A stretch of 64,000 bases of DNA from Manduca sexta. Lineage: Eukaryota > Arthropoda > Insecta > Lepidoptera > Sphingidae. Positions within the stretch are counted from its first letter, which is position 1; the number at the start of each line of letters is the position of its first letter. Below are positions 12,715-24,720 of this stretch, in pieces. The stretch is from the NCBI RefSeq assembly GCF_014839805.1, contig NC_051121.1:2339116-2403115 (forward strand), written 5' to 3'. Under the pieces are notes generated by a model. It was not told the DNA's origin, did no database searches, and worked only from the letters and a program-made list of their open reading frames with translations. The position numbers and the translations under genes are program-made.

Positions 12715-14008
12715 GAAAAAAGATAGGACCTGTTAAAATTATCATCAACTAATTTACCTTTTGCAATTAAAACGCCTCCCGATCCATTAAAACATTGCAT
12801 TACATAAAATAACGCCGTGCATGAACTAAACCCATTAACACGTTATTTATTTTTTACATTAATAGCGGGTTCGATTCCCGAAGCGTGAGAAATATAATCG
12901 AACTCATTAACTACTTGCTAAAGAACTTGATGAGTTAAAAATGGCAAAAAATGCTTTATATGTGACAGTTAAAAATGGTGTTAATTTTAATTTATTCTCG
13001 TACTGTTTTATAGCTAAATATTAAAGTTACTGTCAGCTAGTGGCGAAGGGTCCATATAAGTGGAATTCCTACCGGCTTCCCTTTTGTAATATATGTAAAT
13101 AAACTATTAAAGTAAATTAATTAATAATTAATTAAAAAGCTATAGCATAGTGGCCGAAAATAGAAAGAAAGAAAAGAAATTTACTATGCAACAAACACAA
13201 GTTACATAAACATAACAGACAAACAAGCGAAACAGACAAAAAAACTTAAAACTATGTTTGTCACAAAAAAGGCAATAAGTAGCAAAAATAGTAATGAGTA
13301 CCTACATTTTGTGCCTATATTTTGTCGGCTTCTCTTTCGGAAAATGTTACTCTCCGCCTCTGTTGTTAGCTCTTCTAATTACACGCTGAATAGATATTTT
13401 TTTATTACCGTAAAATATTGTAGAAAAGTGTAATGGTTTACGAGTTAGGACCCCTGACACAGTCGCAATTCGTTTAGTTTATTATTATTGCATAGGCGAA
13501 GTTATATTCAATCATTATATAACGATTTCCAGTTCCCAATTTACTCGCATGAGTTTTGACAACTCAAAATGACAATTTCTCGACTTGGGTTTCGAACAAA
13601 TCACCCCTCAAACACTCTTCCACGAGATCAACACACTAAGTAAATAATATTTACACAATATTTGTAAAGTAAAGCAAATTACTTTCGATTTCTTATTCAA
13701 TCCGGAAATACAGCAAAAAAAAGGGCATACGTTATCTCGGTAGTTATTTTGAAGAGCCACGAGTCAAGTGTAACCCTCTAAAGCGCGAGACGGGTCGAGA
13801 GGCGCTCGAGGGTCCAAATGACCCCTTACGTAAGTGCACTTCACTATGAGTGTGCTGTTATACAATCATGGCACTTTGTACGTTCATTGTTAGGATGATA
13901 ATATTATTACATACTCTCTTTTTAATCTTATTTCTTACTATCTTACTTATAATTTTATTGATGTGAAAGTTTGTGAAAATGTTTAGATTTTTGTTAGGAG
14001 TAAACACA
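12715..14008. other. Mostly unassigned DNA with two repeat fragments
   Basis: Contains the G-family fragment (13033-13095) and a purine-rich (GAAA)-type stretch at ~13158-13180 (agaaagaaagaaaagaaatt). The latter resembles the reverse complement of a LINE 3' tail. The rest shows no gene or repeat that I can support. Confidence 0.45.
13033..13095 (+). repeat. Repeat family G fragment
   Basis: agtggcgaagg, tccatataa, attcctaccggcttcc recur in the same order, reverse-complemented, at 53890-53955. Two diverged copies in 64 kb indicate an interspersed repeat. Its class is unknown. Confidence 0.65.
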
Positions 14009-14290
14009 GAAACAGCTCAATAGAATTGCATGAAATTTGGCACGCGGTTAGACCACGTCCTAGACTTAAACATAGACATCATTTTTATTCCGGTAAGTAG
14101 CTCTCATAAGAAATAATGGCATTTTATAATCTGATTTCTTATATAGATGGCGCTGTAGTTGTACAGATGGCTGTATGAATCACTGTAGTGATTTAAAGAT
14201 TTTTGAAACGAGAAAGGCATTTTCAAACGGGGGCGCAATCATCACCTAGTGACTAATAATTTTCGGCAAAATGCCTAGACTGTGGGTAAT
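14009..14290. repeat. Possible dispersed repeat (single copy here)
   Basis: The wording tgcatgaaatttggcacgcgg followed by several in-phase A/T blocks resembles insect interspersed elements that carry a 'tgaaatttggca' motif. No second clear copy is present in the window, so this is a weak call based on resemblance. Confidence 0.3.
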
Positions 14291-16509
14291 CTGCTTCATG
14301 TATGAAAAAAATCAAATATGCAATCCATATTAAAAACCAACACACAAAGCATAAAACTCTACTGCTAACTTACCTTATCCTTAAATATTACTTTGATTAG
14401 CTATAAAACCTTATACCCATGCCAATAGTTACTTGTTTCATCTTCCCACGTATTTGCATCAATGTATGTTACTAAACTAAAAAAAAAAATATTGTATTTT
14501 TAATAAAATTATTGGAAACAACAGTTGCGCGAGTCCTCGTGTAACATTTGTCATGCGTCTAAATGGTTATGAGTTAAAAAAAAGCGACCGTTGTCGCGTA
14601 AAATACACATGAATCTCGTCGATAGATACTGAAATTCTTGACGGGTATAACGATAAAGATTATTGCTCAATATCTCAGTGCGTTGAAGCTATTAACGTCA
14701 TTTGTTCCAACCTCATAACAATAACATGTAAATCAGAAGCGGACGAAAGGAAAACACCAGCGAAATTACACTCGTACATTGCCGGTTAGGTGCACAAACT
14801 TTTTTCACGCACGCCACGGCTCGACGCGCGTCTCATAAAAAATTCGATTCATGATTGCACAGAAATAGTAAGTGGGGTCTTGCGTACCGGCGGCGAGCGC
14901 TTTAGGGTTTTTTAGTGGACATTTACGAAACATGAAATATGTCTGTTTTGAATCGAATTTAAATATTTTAGAATCAGCTGTTTTAGTAGCGCGTTTTCGT
15001 AGGCGTTTTGTTTTATTTATTTTTGTATTTAAAATTATATTGCGTGCGATTAGTAGCGTAGAAAGAATCGTTATAATATGTTCCGCGTATTGGATTTATA
15101 AGTGATCCTATTCTATTTATTAAAGTAAATATCTATTAATTTCAGACGGAGAATTTGCCTTCTTTTAATTAAAAGATAAACAAATTTAATTAAATCGTAG
15201 AAGATTATAAGGATTTTGATGAAAATATGCAACACAATAGGTCAATTATTTGTAAACAACGTTATCACCAAGATAGTGGTCACGATACCAAACCGGACAT
15301 CGTAATCAATTATATTCCAACGGAACCCACTCTACATTTTTATCATCAACAAACCCACAAGCTTATCAAAATACGGACACCTCTCAATTTTTTACTGTCA
15401 CTTATCGTTCCGGTAGTCAAAGTACCAGGCGCCCATAACATTTGAGGAGGATAATTTACAGCGTCGCCTAATGGAAGGAGCACATTAGAGCCGCGTCTTT
15501 TAAACCATGTTTACTTATTAATAGAACAGAGGTACGGCACCAGGTGTCCTAAACTCCGACGTAATTGCTTAATAGGATAGGCTCGTTAACTTGCACGAGA
15601 GATATTTTTAAATGGCACTTAAAAATGTATTATTGTGTTAATAAAAACGCTCCTAAAATTATCGGCGATATCAAATTTACCCGCCACGTGTAATGGTCAG
15701 CTTGTATTTGAAACACCTTGGTAATAGCGGCATATCTTGTCACCGGACCGTATAACAGATAAGTAATTAAAATTTATTGAGCTATTGAATGGTATAGTTA
15801 AAATTAATTAATTAATTAATTCGTGATATTTACGTGTTTATCTATTTTATTTGAAATACAAGAATTTATTGTTGCTTTTAAAATGTATTTTCATTCTCAG
15901 AGACATCAATCAAATTAGTTTAAAGTAAAATATTAACATTTATCAGACCTTAATTACCAGGGGGACACAAAAGAAAGCCTCTTGATAAGTTAACTTTGGT
16001 ATGCCCAAGTTTTTCGTATCAATCATTCGTTCATTCATACATTCCATTCCAAACATGAATCAATGCGATCTTTTCTTATTGTGTCTTAGTAACAATCAAG
16101 AGCAATTACCAGGAGTGCATAAAAACAGAACACTTTGATCTTGCATCACAACCCTTTAAAGAGAACGTGGTTCGAAAAGACCCGCCCGACAACGTTTTCC
16201 GAAAACAAATTAAAATGCATAAAACACAATTAAGCGTTCAGTTCCCTTAACCCTTAACCCTGTCGCAATAAAATGGCCGTGGTGCGCGATTTAACCCTGG
16301 GGTGGGTGTTTCGGGCCCGTACACACTTAGTTGCAAAATGACAGACCCGTTTTAAATTATGACAGATCGGTGTGTGGTGACGTGTGTCATTTGTACTGTC
16401 AAAGTTCATAAATTAAATTGACAATGTTTTGTAGAGCATTGGTGTATGAAACAAGATGTGCAAAAAATTTGTTTTGCGTACAAAGTGCAAGCGACTAAAA
16501 GGATATAGT
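14291..16509. other. Unassigned non-coding DNA
   Basis: No recognised gene. A short (TTAA)-phase microsatellite lies at ~15806-15822 (taattaattaattaatt). Frames at 14872-15105 and 15227-15445 lack motifs. A GC-rich patch lies near 14800-14835. Confidence 0.45.
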
Positions 16510-16559
16510 ATCCATACACACGTATTACATCCAGTAAATGGATGTACGTGTGTATGGAT
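16510..16559. repeat. Hairpin 1 of a pair (15-bp outer arms)
   Basis: Outer arms 16510-16524 and 16545-16559 are exact complements (atccatacacacgta). An inner 6-bp stem (catcca / tggatg) adds to the fold, with a 3-nt bulge. It shares the sequence attacatcca with the adjacent second hairpin. Confidence 0.85.
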
Positions 16560-16561
16560 CC

Positions 16562-16616
16562 ACCTAATATGGATGTAATATGTGTGTATAACACACATAT
16601 TACATCCATATTAGGT
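16562..16616. repeat. Hairpin 2 of a pair (26-bp perfect arms, 3-nt loop)
   Basis: 16562-16587 is exactly complementary to 16591-16616, leaving only ata as the loop. It lies 2 bp after hairpin 1 and shares its core (tggatgtaata / tattacatcca). Together they look like a duplicated foldback unit. Two overlapping minus-strand reading frames here simply translate the hairpins. Confidence 0.9.
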
Positions 16617-16639
16617 CCCACGTAGGTAATAGCGGGCGC

Positions 16640-16783
16640 GCTGATTTGTCAGGCACAATTTTAGACTCCGGGCTGATAGAGCAGAAAAAAACCAATATCA
16701 CTTTAGCCGACCCGGGATTTGAACCCGGAACTTTAGAGTACTGTCGTACCCAACATGCAATACAACTACGCCGCCGAAGCAGT
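16640..16783 (-). mobile_element. SINE-B fragment (head and part of body)
   Basis: On the minus strand the tRNA-like head starts at 16783 (actgcttcggcggcgtagtt) with a B-box GGTTCAAATCC (complement of ggatttgaacc). The body landmarks tttttctgct and atcagcccggagtc then follow. The copy stops after the ggcacaatttt region, so its 3' half is missing. Confidence 0.8.
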
Positions 16784-19700
16784 CAATAAAAATATTAAAC
16801 TATAAAAACTGCCATCCCCTAAATTTATTTAAAATTAAAGTTGTCCCTATCTAGGAAAAGGAACATTACATAACTGACAGTCAGAACTGACCACGCAGCT
16901 TGTGACCTGATGGTGTAGCAAAGACTTTATATAGAAAAAGTTATTACTAAACTTACTAAATCAGAAACAAAAAGTGTTCAGTAAATTCGGGACGTAAATC
17001 TTCAGCGACATTTCGTACACTTTCTTGTCTATACAAACGTTATTTCTAACACTACGTTATGCAATATGTTTGATTGTAGCGTGTGTATACAAGATGTTTG
17101 TGTCGTGGGAGTTGTGACGCGGCCGGGTGACAGTGGGTGACAAAAAGCTGTATCCGCTTATAGTCATTTGGAGCTCTCGGAGGAGCGCGCAGTCTCCCGC
17201 GGGACTCGCTCGCTCCCTTTACTATATTGCCAAATGTAATCAAGGATGTATGGTGACTCAAAATAAAATTTGTTTAAATGGGAAATTTAAACAATTCGCC
17301 TCGTATATTATTCAATGTTTGTTTTATTATCAAAATTGTTTTTATTATTAGATGTCCTACAAAATAAAATATATGAACAATTATGACATAAAATTATGTT
17401 TAGTAAATTATTAACTTGTAAAAATGTATTTTACAATAAATTTTCAAACTTATGTGCCTTATACCAACTCTATTATAAAATCAATTTTTAAAAAGGCATT
17501 TATAAATTAGGGTTGATACCTTGAAATTAATGCTTATTGACATTAAACATCTTACAAAAGAAAATAATTTCATAGTATAAAACGCATCCCTATTGGTGTA
17601 GTGGCGCGTACACACCGCACGCGGGCGCCCTGCTTGTTTTGACTCGGCCTCTTCCCGCGCATAAATCACGCGCCTAATGTATCGAAATGACGCACCAGCC
17701 AGCGTCACCCGGTGTGCCGCTACCCTTTGATCTCGTACACGCGAATACCTACTCTATTCATAAAGACTAAGAACGCAATGTACGTCGGTGGCTGTTGGTG
17801 CGATTATTTGATTGAATTTAGCACTGTTTTGCGAGAAAATGTGACGTAATGGTTACGGAATACGGTGTAGTTCCCTACACCCGTAAAAGATAATCGCGGT
17901 TTGTGAGAGCAAAATACTTTTACGTTGCGTACCATTTCTACTTGTCTCACTTTTGCGTATGAGTAAGGGCGTGTAAAGTTTTTATTATATCAACGAAAAG
18001 GTTGAAAGTCGCTTGCGTTTTTAAAGTTTAAATATACGGATAAGTTTGTCGATCTGTAATCCACATGAAAGCTTTCGGATTAGTGTTTGATGACATCATT
18101 ATTTTTCAAAAGACGATCGTGTTGCGATTTTCTCCGCCCTGTGGGACCGAGGGGGCGAAAAATTTGTTCGTATTTTTTTTCGTTTAGTATAGTAGTGATT
18201 TATTGTTTGAACGTAATTCAGTGAGTAAAATTTGTTGCTATGATCAAAGTTTTTTTGGGTTTTATTTTAATCTAAGTAATGGATACATTATTCTTTACCG
18301 AAAGATGGTAAGTCACTATTATATATTTGAGAAGAGATATTAATCGGATATCTTTTATGGCGGATTTCAATAAATAATTCCAATTCACTTCGGATCAATG
18401 TTAAGAATAAACCAAATAAAAAATCCGTTTGTAAGCACGTCATATTATATGTATACTGATTTGTCTATTTTACCTGTTAATCCGAAGCTAGCGGTTATAG
18501 TGTAAGACAATAACTGTCAAGATCTTTGCAGTTCATTCCAAACAAATGCAGTTGCCAAAAATAACCTATCCACGCTAACAGATGCTGCGACAATGACTTA
18601 CTGCATAAATAGCAACCAATCAAAATACCAGGACAACATGACGCTGACACAATTAATTCACAATAACACATCTAAATCCTCGTAATCACGCGGGACGTTG
18701 CCAACCCTTGTTCTAATCTCTTATGTTACATAGTAACCTGGTACTTACACGATTGCAATAAGGACGTAGTATCGAATGATAAAGTTGTTTTATTATGTCC
18801 CTCGTTTCAATTTTCCGGCCCAACGGAGCCTGTCGTTGCGAGATTGCAACCCGGGACGTCGCGGGAACAATCCGCGCGCATCAGCGAAATGTTAATTTTA
18901 ATGTGGTGCGAAAGTTGTCAACCGAATGTATTCTTGAAATATAATTAACTGAACGAAATGAATTCGTATTTCAAAGGCCGAAAAGATATTTTAATTAAAT
19001 ATTATCTGTTTTTTGCAGCGGGATGGAGGTTTTTATACTATTTGGTAATTTTTATCAGAGAATAATGGCAAACATTAAAACGAAACACGCGCATGCTCAA
19101 TTTCCAAAGAAATTAATTCATTGAAAAACTTAAAAAAAATATTTCGTTCAACTTTATAATCGAATTAAATCAATTTATTTTATTAAATTAAAACCGAATA
19201 TTCATTATATTTGCTCTTTTTTTTTAAACACCTACACATATAACTTTCAATAAAACTACATATACAATATGATTTACAATCACTATTTGACCCCCAGTTC
19301 CTATAATGACTGTTCGCATCATTTTCGCCGGCTCATCCTTTCCCCAAATCACTCTAATACATTTTCGGCAGTGGTTGGGGAGCGGGGACGCGGCCGTACA
19401 TCAGAGAGCACCGGGTTGTAATCCCGCGGTCTCATGGGACTCGTAACCCGAGACATACAAACTTACAAATTTGTAGACACCTGGCAATATGTTTTGGGGC
19501 ATTGTAAACAATATGGCGATGTGTAAAATGTATTAATATTTATTTGGCAAGTTTGTAGATTGAAAATCATTACTAATGATATTTATTCTTCGTTAGTCAA
19601 TTGTGTTTTTATTGTATTAAATAAATGTGTATTAAATAATATCACTTCTATTTCCATTTAAAAAGACAGTTCTTACCTTTTAACCTGCTATTGACCAGTT

Positions 19701-19991
19701 GCGAACCTATCATGGAAAATCAAAATTATATGTACAACGTGTCACAGAAAGTTGACAATATTTTTCGAACCTTCAACACAACATAAAATTCATAATACCA
19801 TATCTATTCCATACCGAATCTCTAGCTTTGTTAACCGTTCAAATGTTTCTTATTCGCAATTTAAAAATAACTTAAAATTTACTAATAATACAAATAACCG
19901 TCACGAATTAATTCAATACATCTACACTAAGGTTCATAATTAATTCCGCAACACGTAGTACAATAAATACTTTTGCCACTTACCTTTTTGG
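16784..19991. other. Unassigned non-coding DNA
   Basis: Roughly 3.2 kb with no recognised gene or repeat. GC-rich patches are at ~17100-17215 and ~17600-17660. AT-rich short frames (17127-17351, 19752-19943) have no motif. Confidence 0.4.
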
Positions 19992-20124
19992 TAACAGTCG
20001 TATCTGCCATCAATTTGTCTTCGTCCGCTACATAAAATGTAACTTACACTGTGATGGCGGCAGAAAAAAATCTCCAGTTACAACTTACCTGGAAAGATTG
20101 AGAAGATATAAGATACGACTGTTA
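19992..20124. mobile_element. Small Tc1/mariner-like MITE
   Basis: Terminal inverted repeats cagtcgtatct (19994-20004 region) and agatacgactg (20111-20121 region) are exact complements. Each is bounded by TA, as expected for a TA target duplication. The internal ~110 bp has no coding capacity. Size (~130 bp), TIRs and TA flanks fit a non-autonomous Tc1/mariner-type element. The TIRs are short, so the superfamily call is moderate. Confidence 0.65.
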
Positions 20125-20411
20125 AAATGATATGTGTGCGAGCGTGCCGGGAAAGAAACGAATATTGTTCTTCGGAATTAACTTTTAGTTTAGTAGGCCG
20201 ATTTTTAAAAGATAAGTTTTTGCTTGTGTGAGAATGAAAAAATATTCGAAATTTATCGTTTGTGACTTTCTTCCATAGACGGTTGACAAAGAGGTTGATT
20301 TATTTATTTTGCGCTTCCAGTTTTTATGCTGACAGTGGCTACATTGCACCTGATGGTAGTTAGAGTTAAAATTATACGTCAACCATGAAGGTACATTGTG
20401 TTAGTCGAATA

Positions 20412-20602
20412 TAGACAGACTATCGACGGATTTCAATAGACTATCCCAATCGTGATCTTTGATTTGATTCCGACTCTACACCAATCACAATAAGTCATAT
20501 TTTGTAAGCTTGCCAAAAATCTTTTTTATGATTGGTCAATTTTCGACAAGCGATTGTGGTCATTTATTGAAACAGGCGGCGAGACAGTCTGTCTTTTGCC
20601 GT
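20412..20602. mobile_element. Foldback/MITE family H, copy with clear termini
   Basis: Left end agacagactatcgacgg and right end (complement) agacagactgtctcgccgcc form imperfect TIRs. Further inward, ttcaata-cccaatcg pairs with cgattgtgg-tattgaa, and accaatca pairs with tgattggt. The whole ~190 bp is therefore an imperfect palindrome. Related arms occur at 24530-24720, 41985-42150 and 56350-56530. No transposase is encoded. Confidence 0.65.
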
Positions 20603-21439
20603 CCACTAACTAATGCAACGATACTGTTTTGAAGCTATCTCAGATTACAAACGAATGAAATGTTTTTAGTTCATGTCATTTACATAAATTTACTATTATA
20701 ATAAAGGAAATACAAACAATATACATAAAATTTGAGCCGCCGTATTCAACTACAAAACGGATGCCACGATCACCGGCCATCATCGATTAGATTAATTCCC
20801 GTTTATCTATACTAGGGCACCATAAACCAATCCGCGTGGACTTTATGGTACAATTTATGTCATACAATACACGTATCCAAACCGCCTATAACGCTTCGAT
20901 ATATCAGCGTAGAGCGAGTTTAATGATGCGATTATATAATATGGTTTTGAATGGTTATAGCGTGCTGGTAAGTTATGATTGCCTGGTGCATTTAATTAAT
21001 GTTATGTGTTTCGCTCTAGTCTCTCTGCTCTATTTTAATTTGTTATCCGGTGCTGAATCATCTGGAAAGCTAAAGGAACTAGCATAATTTTTTTAAATCA
21101 AATCAGGACTAAGTCAATCAGGTTTTTATGTAGTAAACAAACAGCAACGCAGTTTATAAAATGTTTGTTTTGTGTGAGAAATAATAAATCAAAGTATTTA
21201 ATCTGTATATTTGTATCATTAAAAGATTTAACGATGAAAGGAGATAATCTAAACCTTATTAGCGCAAGAGAAACACAGATCAATAGCTCATTGTTTGCCC
21301 AAATACGGATCAACAATGTTCATTCATCAGTCATTTTGCGAAGTCATGCTATCGGTGCGTTTTCCACAGCGATCCATTCAAAGCGATGCGGCCTTATTGA
21401 TGGCACTCCACTTCGAGCCAGCACAAGGTGGCTGCCTCA
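20603..21439. other. Unassigned non-coding DNA
   Basis: Contains overlapping short frames (20836-21087 +, 21098-21316 -, 21165-21455 +) without any recognised domain, signal peptide or splice context. No repeat copy seen. Confidence 0.4.
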
Positions 21440-21780
21440 GACAGCCCCAACATAAATAATGTCAACAGTCACCACGGAACAATCGGTGACCACTCACCGA
21501 ACAAACACGCACACACAACTAAAAAACATCAATGCCACGAACGACAACATATATCAAATCGAAAACAATAGGGCGACATCGGTGATATAACGTCACACGC
21601 GACCGGCCCACGGGCATTTTTCAAAATACCCATACACAAAAACAAAAACAAACAAAAAACCGTACATTTCAGAAAAACCAACATCAAAAAAAACCACGTG
21701 ACGGGCATTAATTAAAACGGACCCACGACCGGGCATCCAGAAAAAACAAAGAGGTTAAACAAACCATCTCAGTGGGACCC
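21440..21780 (+). other. AC-skewed, T-poor tract
   Basis: For ~340 bp the plus strand is dominated by A and C. Examples are acaaacacgcacacacaac and a run of caaaaacaaaaacaaacaaaaaa near 21640. A motif ending gggcat recurs (cacgggcat, gacgggcat, ccgggcat at about 21610, 21700 and 21733). No coding potential is evident. Confidence 0.55.
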
Positions 21781-22060
21781 CTCGCAATGATCATCATCTC
21801 ACATTTTTAATCATCGGAGGTAAAGTGGTCTCGCGACGGTGGATATGTGACCGTGCGCGGGCGCAGTAGGGGCGGGAGTGGTTCGGCGCGCGCGCCACTT
21901 TTGTCGATATAAAGACCTGTTGAAAATTATTTTTTGGTCGGATTGTCACCGTTGTTTTAATGGTATTACGCATCGGGGAAGGGTTATCTCTGCGGTCCGA
22001 TCTCCGGGCCGGCCGCAGGTACCCTGGCCAAGATTGATTGGACACCACCCGACGTTTTAA
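21781..22060. other. GC-rich island
   Basis: GC-rich with frequent CpG (gcgcgggcgcagtaggggcg, gcgcgcgcgcc, ccgggccggccgcagg). It follows the AC-skewed tract directly. It could be a regulatory or promoter-type island, but no TATA/initiator pair or exon can be shown. Confidence 0.35.
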
Positions 22061-22884
22061 CGTCCGTGCTTTCCTGGTGTCATCGTCTCGGTTTCATCCG
22101 AATAGGTTATTAAATTACTCGCGATGTTTGAACAAAAAAAAACTCGTAATTATCGCCGATGCGGTGGCCATAATTCTTTTTGACGTTTTCGTGGTTCACT
22201 TAAATGGAAATGTCAATTTAATGAAATCAGACATAATCGTATGTTTTATTGCTCGACCGGTTACAATGTTATTGTATTTAAAACATATATATTTAGCATA
22301 AAACAATTAAGTCGTGTTCGTTTTAATGCAAATAATACGCTAGTCCATACCGGTTTTGTCTCGTCTCATTTAGAAGGAAAAAGAATTTTAATTCATATAC
22401 AGAAAGTCAATTTTGTTTGACTACTTAATAATTGAGGAATATTAATATTTAAAAAAAAACCAAATACTTTCGGAAAAAAGATATGATTGTATAAGGCCTG
22501 ATATAATCATTACACAAAACACATCTTTAGATCAGTCAACACACTCTCAATGGTAGAAACGGAATGCAGCACACTTGACTTTAAACCCTAATGTTAGCAT
22601 TAATATATTTGATATTAGAGCAATCTATCAATTGTCATAAGTTGTCCCGTTTCTGTATGACGATTTTGATTTTATGCAGATTATTTTAAGGTACAAATAA
22701 CGTTGTCATGCTGTATACCATATTGTAAATAGACATTGTAAGTAATTATGGAAATTAACGCTCAGGGACTAAAAGGATAAATTGTTTCGATTTCGTGTTG
22801 AATTTATTTCTGGGTGGCATTTGTATTTTGGACACTTGATGCTTTAGCATGACTTACTTGATTGGTATGGTTATAACTTATTGA

Positions 22885-23095
22885 TGCTAATATAAAAAGA
22901 AGAGATTGTTTGTTTGTTTGAACGCGCTAATCTCAGAGAGTACTAAATCGATTTTAAAAAATAAATTGACTAATAGGAAGCTACATTATTCCTAAGTTAA
23001 GCTAACGCTATAGGCTGCTTTTTATCCCGTGAAAATATTTATCCCGGAAAAACATATTCACGCGAACGGAGTCCAGGCAAAAGCCAGTATTAAAT
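22885..23095 (+). repeat. Repeat family E, copy 1
   Basis: Landmarks gtttgtttgtttgaacgc, gctaatctcagag, aataggaagctacatta, tatcccg-gaaaatatttatccc occur in the same order, reverse-complemented, at 44378-44565. The copies are diverged. This is a widespread-type lepidopteran interspersed element. I cannot place it in a class from these fragments. Confidence 0.7.
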
Positions 23096-24529
23096 AAATA
23101 TGGACGATCTACGCCTTAGAATCTTATAGAACAACGATCTTAATTCTAATTGAGATGATGTATTGTATTATATTTCTTTAATAAAAAGAAAGCTTACGCA
23201 TTTCTGTGTGACCTACGCCTGTCGTATGAAATATGAAATGCATAATTTATTTTTAACCTGTAAAATGTTACACATTATTTAGATTCCGTCAATATTAACT
23301 TTACCACCAGTTCGGAAAGCAGTTTTCACCAAAAAAGAATGGGCGAGAAACTATGGTGTTGCTCTTTTCAAAATCAGTTTAAGCTATAAACTACAGTACA
23401 TGATACAGAAAAAAAAATAGTGATACAATCAAATATTCCGAACAATAGTTGTCAACGCATCGTCACTACGAGCGGGGAACAGACGTACTCACCCATTGTT
23501 GGATCACAATATGAATGTTTTGTGGTGTTTTATGTCGTTTTTATTGGTATTGTATGGAGTTTTTTTTTGTTCAGTGATAGTTCTTTTGAAGCGCGTAACG
23601 TTGAAGGCGTTATGTGCATTCTCTTCAAGAGGGAAAAATACGTATTTATATATTTGAGACTACCTTTTGGTCTGGTTTCTCCCGCGTGAAAAGTTCCTTA
23701 CGAGTAATAGAGCTACCTATTAGTGAATAAAATTTAAAATCATTTTAGTACATCCTGAAATGAGCGCGTTAAAACGAATAAACAGACTCTTTAACTTTAT
23801 ATATTAGTATATATCGATTTTTTGAAGCTCAGATGTTTGTTATCAAACGAATACTTAGCTTTAGCTCAAAACACGACGCCCCACTCAATACCATATAAAT
23901 GCTATGTGTTTAGTTTATTTAACAAGCCATTATGTGAATTTGTAATACTGGTACTTACACTACGCTTTTTTATTATTTTATAACTTAATATCAAGACGAA
24001 CAAATCGCTCATATAATGGTTAGCTACTGTCTATAAACAGGAACATAAGCACGAGCAAAAGCAACCAGAAAGTTAAGATATTATGCTTTGTTACCACTAA
24101 AATTGTCTCAAGTGGAATAATTAAATATTAAGTCCCACAACTGGTAGCTACATAACATGTCACGTATTCGTTTACCAAACTGTAAATGTCTATTTACAAC
24201 CATTCTCATCACTTATAAATAAATCACAAACCACTCCAAACAACAAAAACCATCACAAAACACAGATGATCCGATACCCGAGTCCAAATCTCAGCCGACA
24301 ATGCGATATTACATTACCTATTTGTACGGGAATGCGCCCCGAAACGGCAATCGTTGCGTCGAACAATAGACAATGCGGATTTAAGATGGGATTTGGATTC
24401 AAAGCCGTCGGCCGAGCGCTCTTTTGTTTCTGTCAGCCCTTTTAAATTTCAAGTTTTGCGGTAACTGGACCGCGGCTGGGTGTGGCGCGAGCGATGGATT
24501 TAATTTCGTTATTGTTGTTAACCGATCAA
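23096..24529. other. Unassigned non-coding DNA
   Basis: AT-rich, with no recognised repeat or gene. The 23420-23689 frame is partly hydrophobic but has no recognised motif or neighbouring exon signals. Confidence 0.4.
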
Positions 24530-24720
24530 TTTCGAATTTGGAAACCGATCAATTTCATAAATCGAATCCAATATTTTTTTCGATCTATTGTAAAAATGGA
24601 CCAATCAGAATAGTATTTTATCACATGCTTATAAATGATTTGTTTTGATTGGTTCATCATTGGCATTAAACCGAAGATGAGCATGGGAATCGTTTATTAA
24701 AAACGACTGTTACACGTTTA
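24530..24720. mobile_element. Foldback/MITE family H-like copy
   Basis: Contains gaccaatcagaa, aaatgatttgttttgattggt and tcgtttattaaaaacgactg. The first two are inverted-repeat elements that also occur at 41985-42150 in the same order (gaccaatcagaa ... tgacaaatgata ... ttttgattt ... aaaacggctg). The ends are not resolved. Confidence 0.5.
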
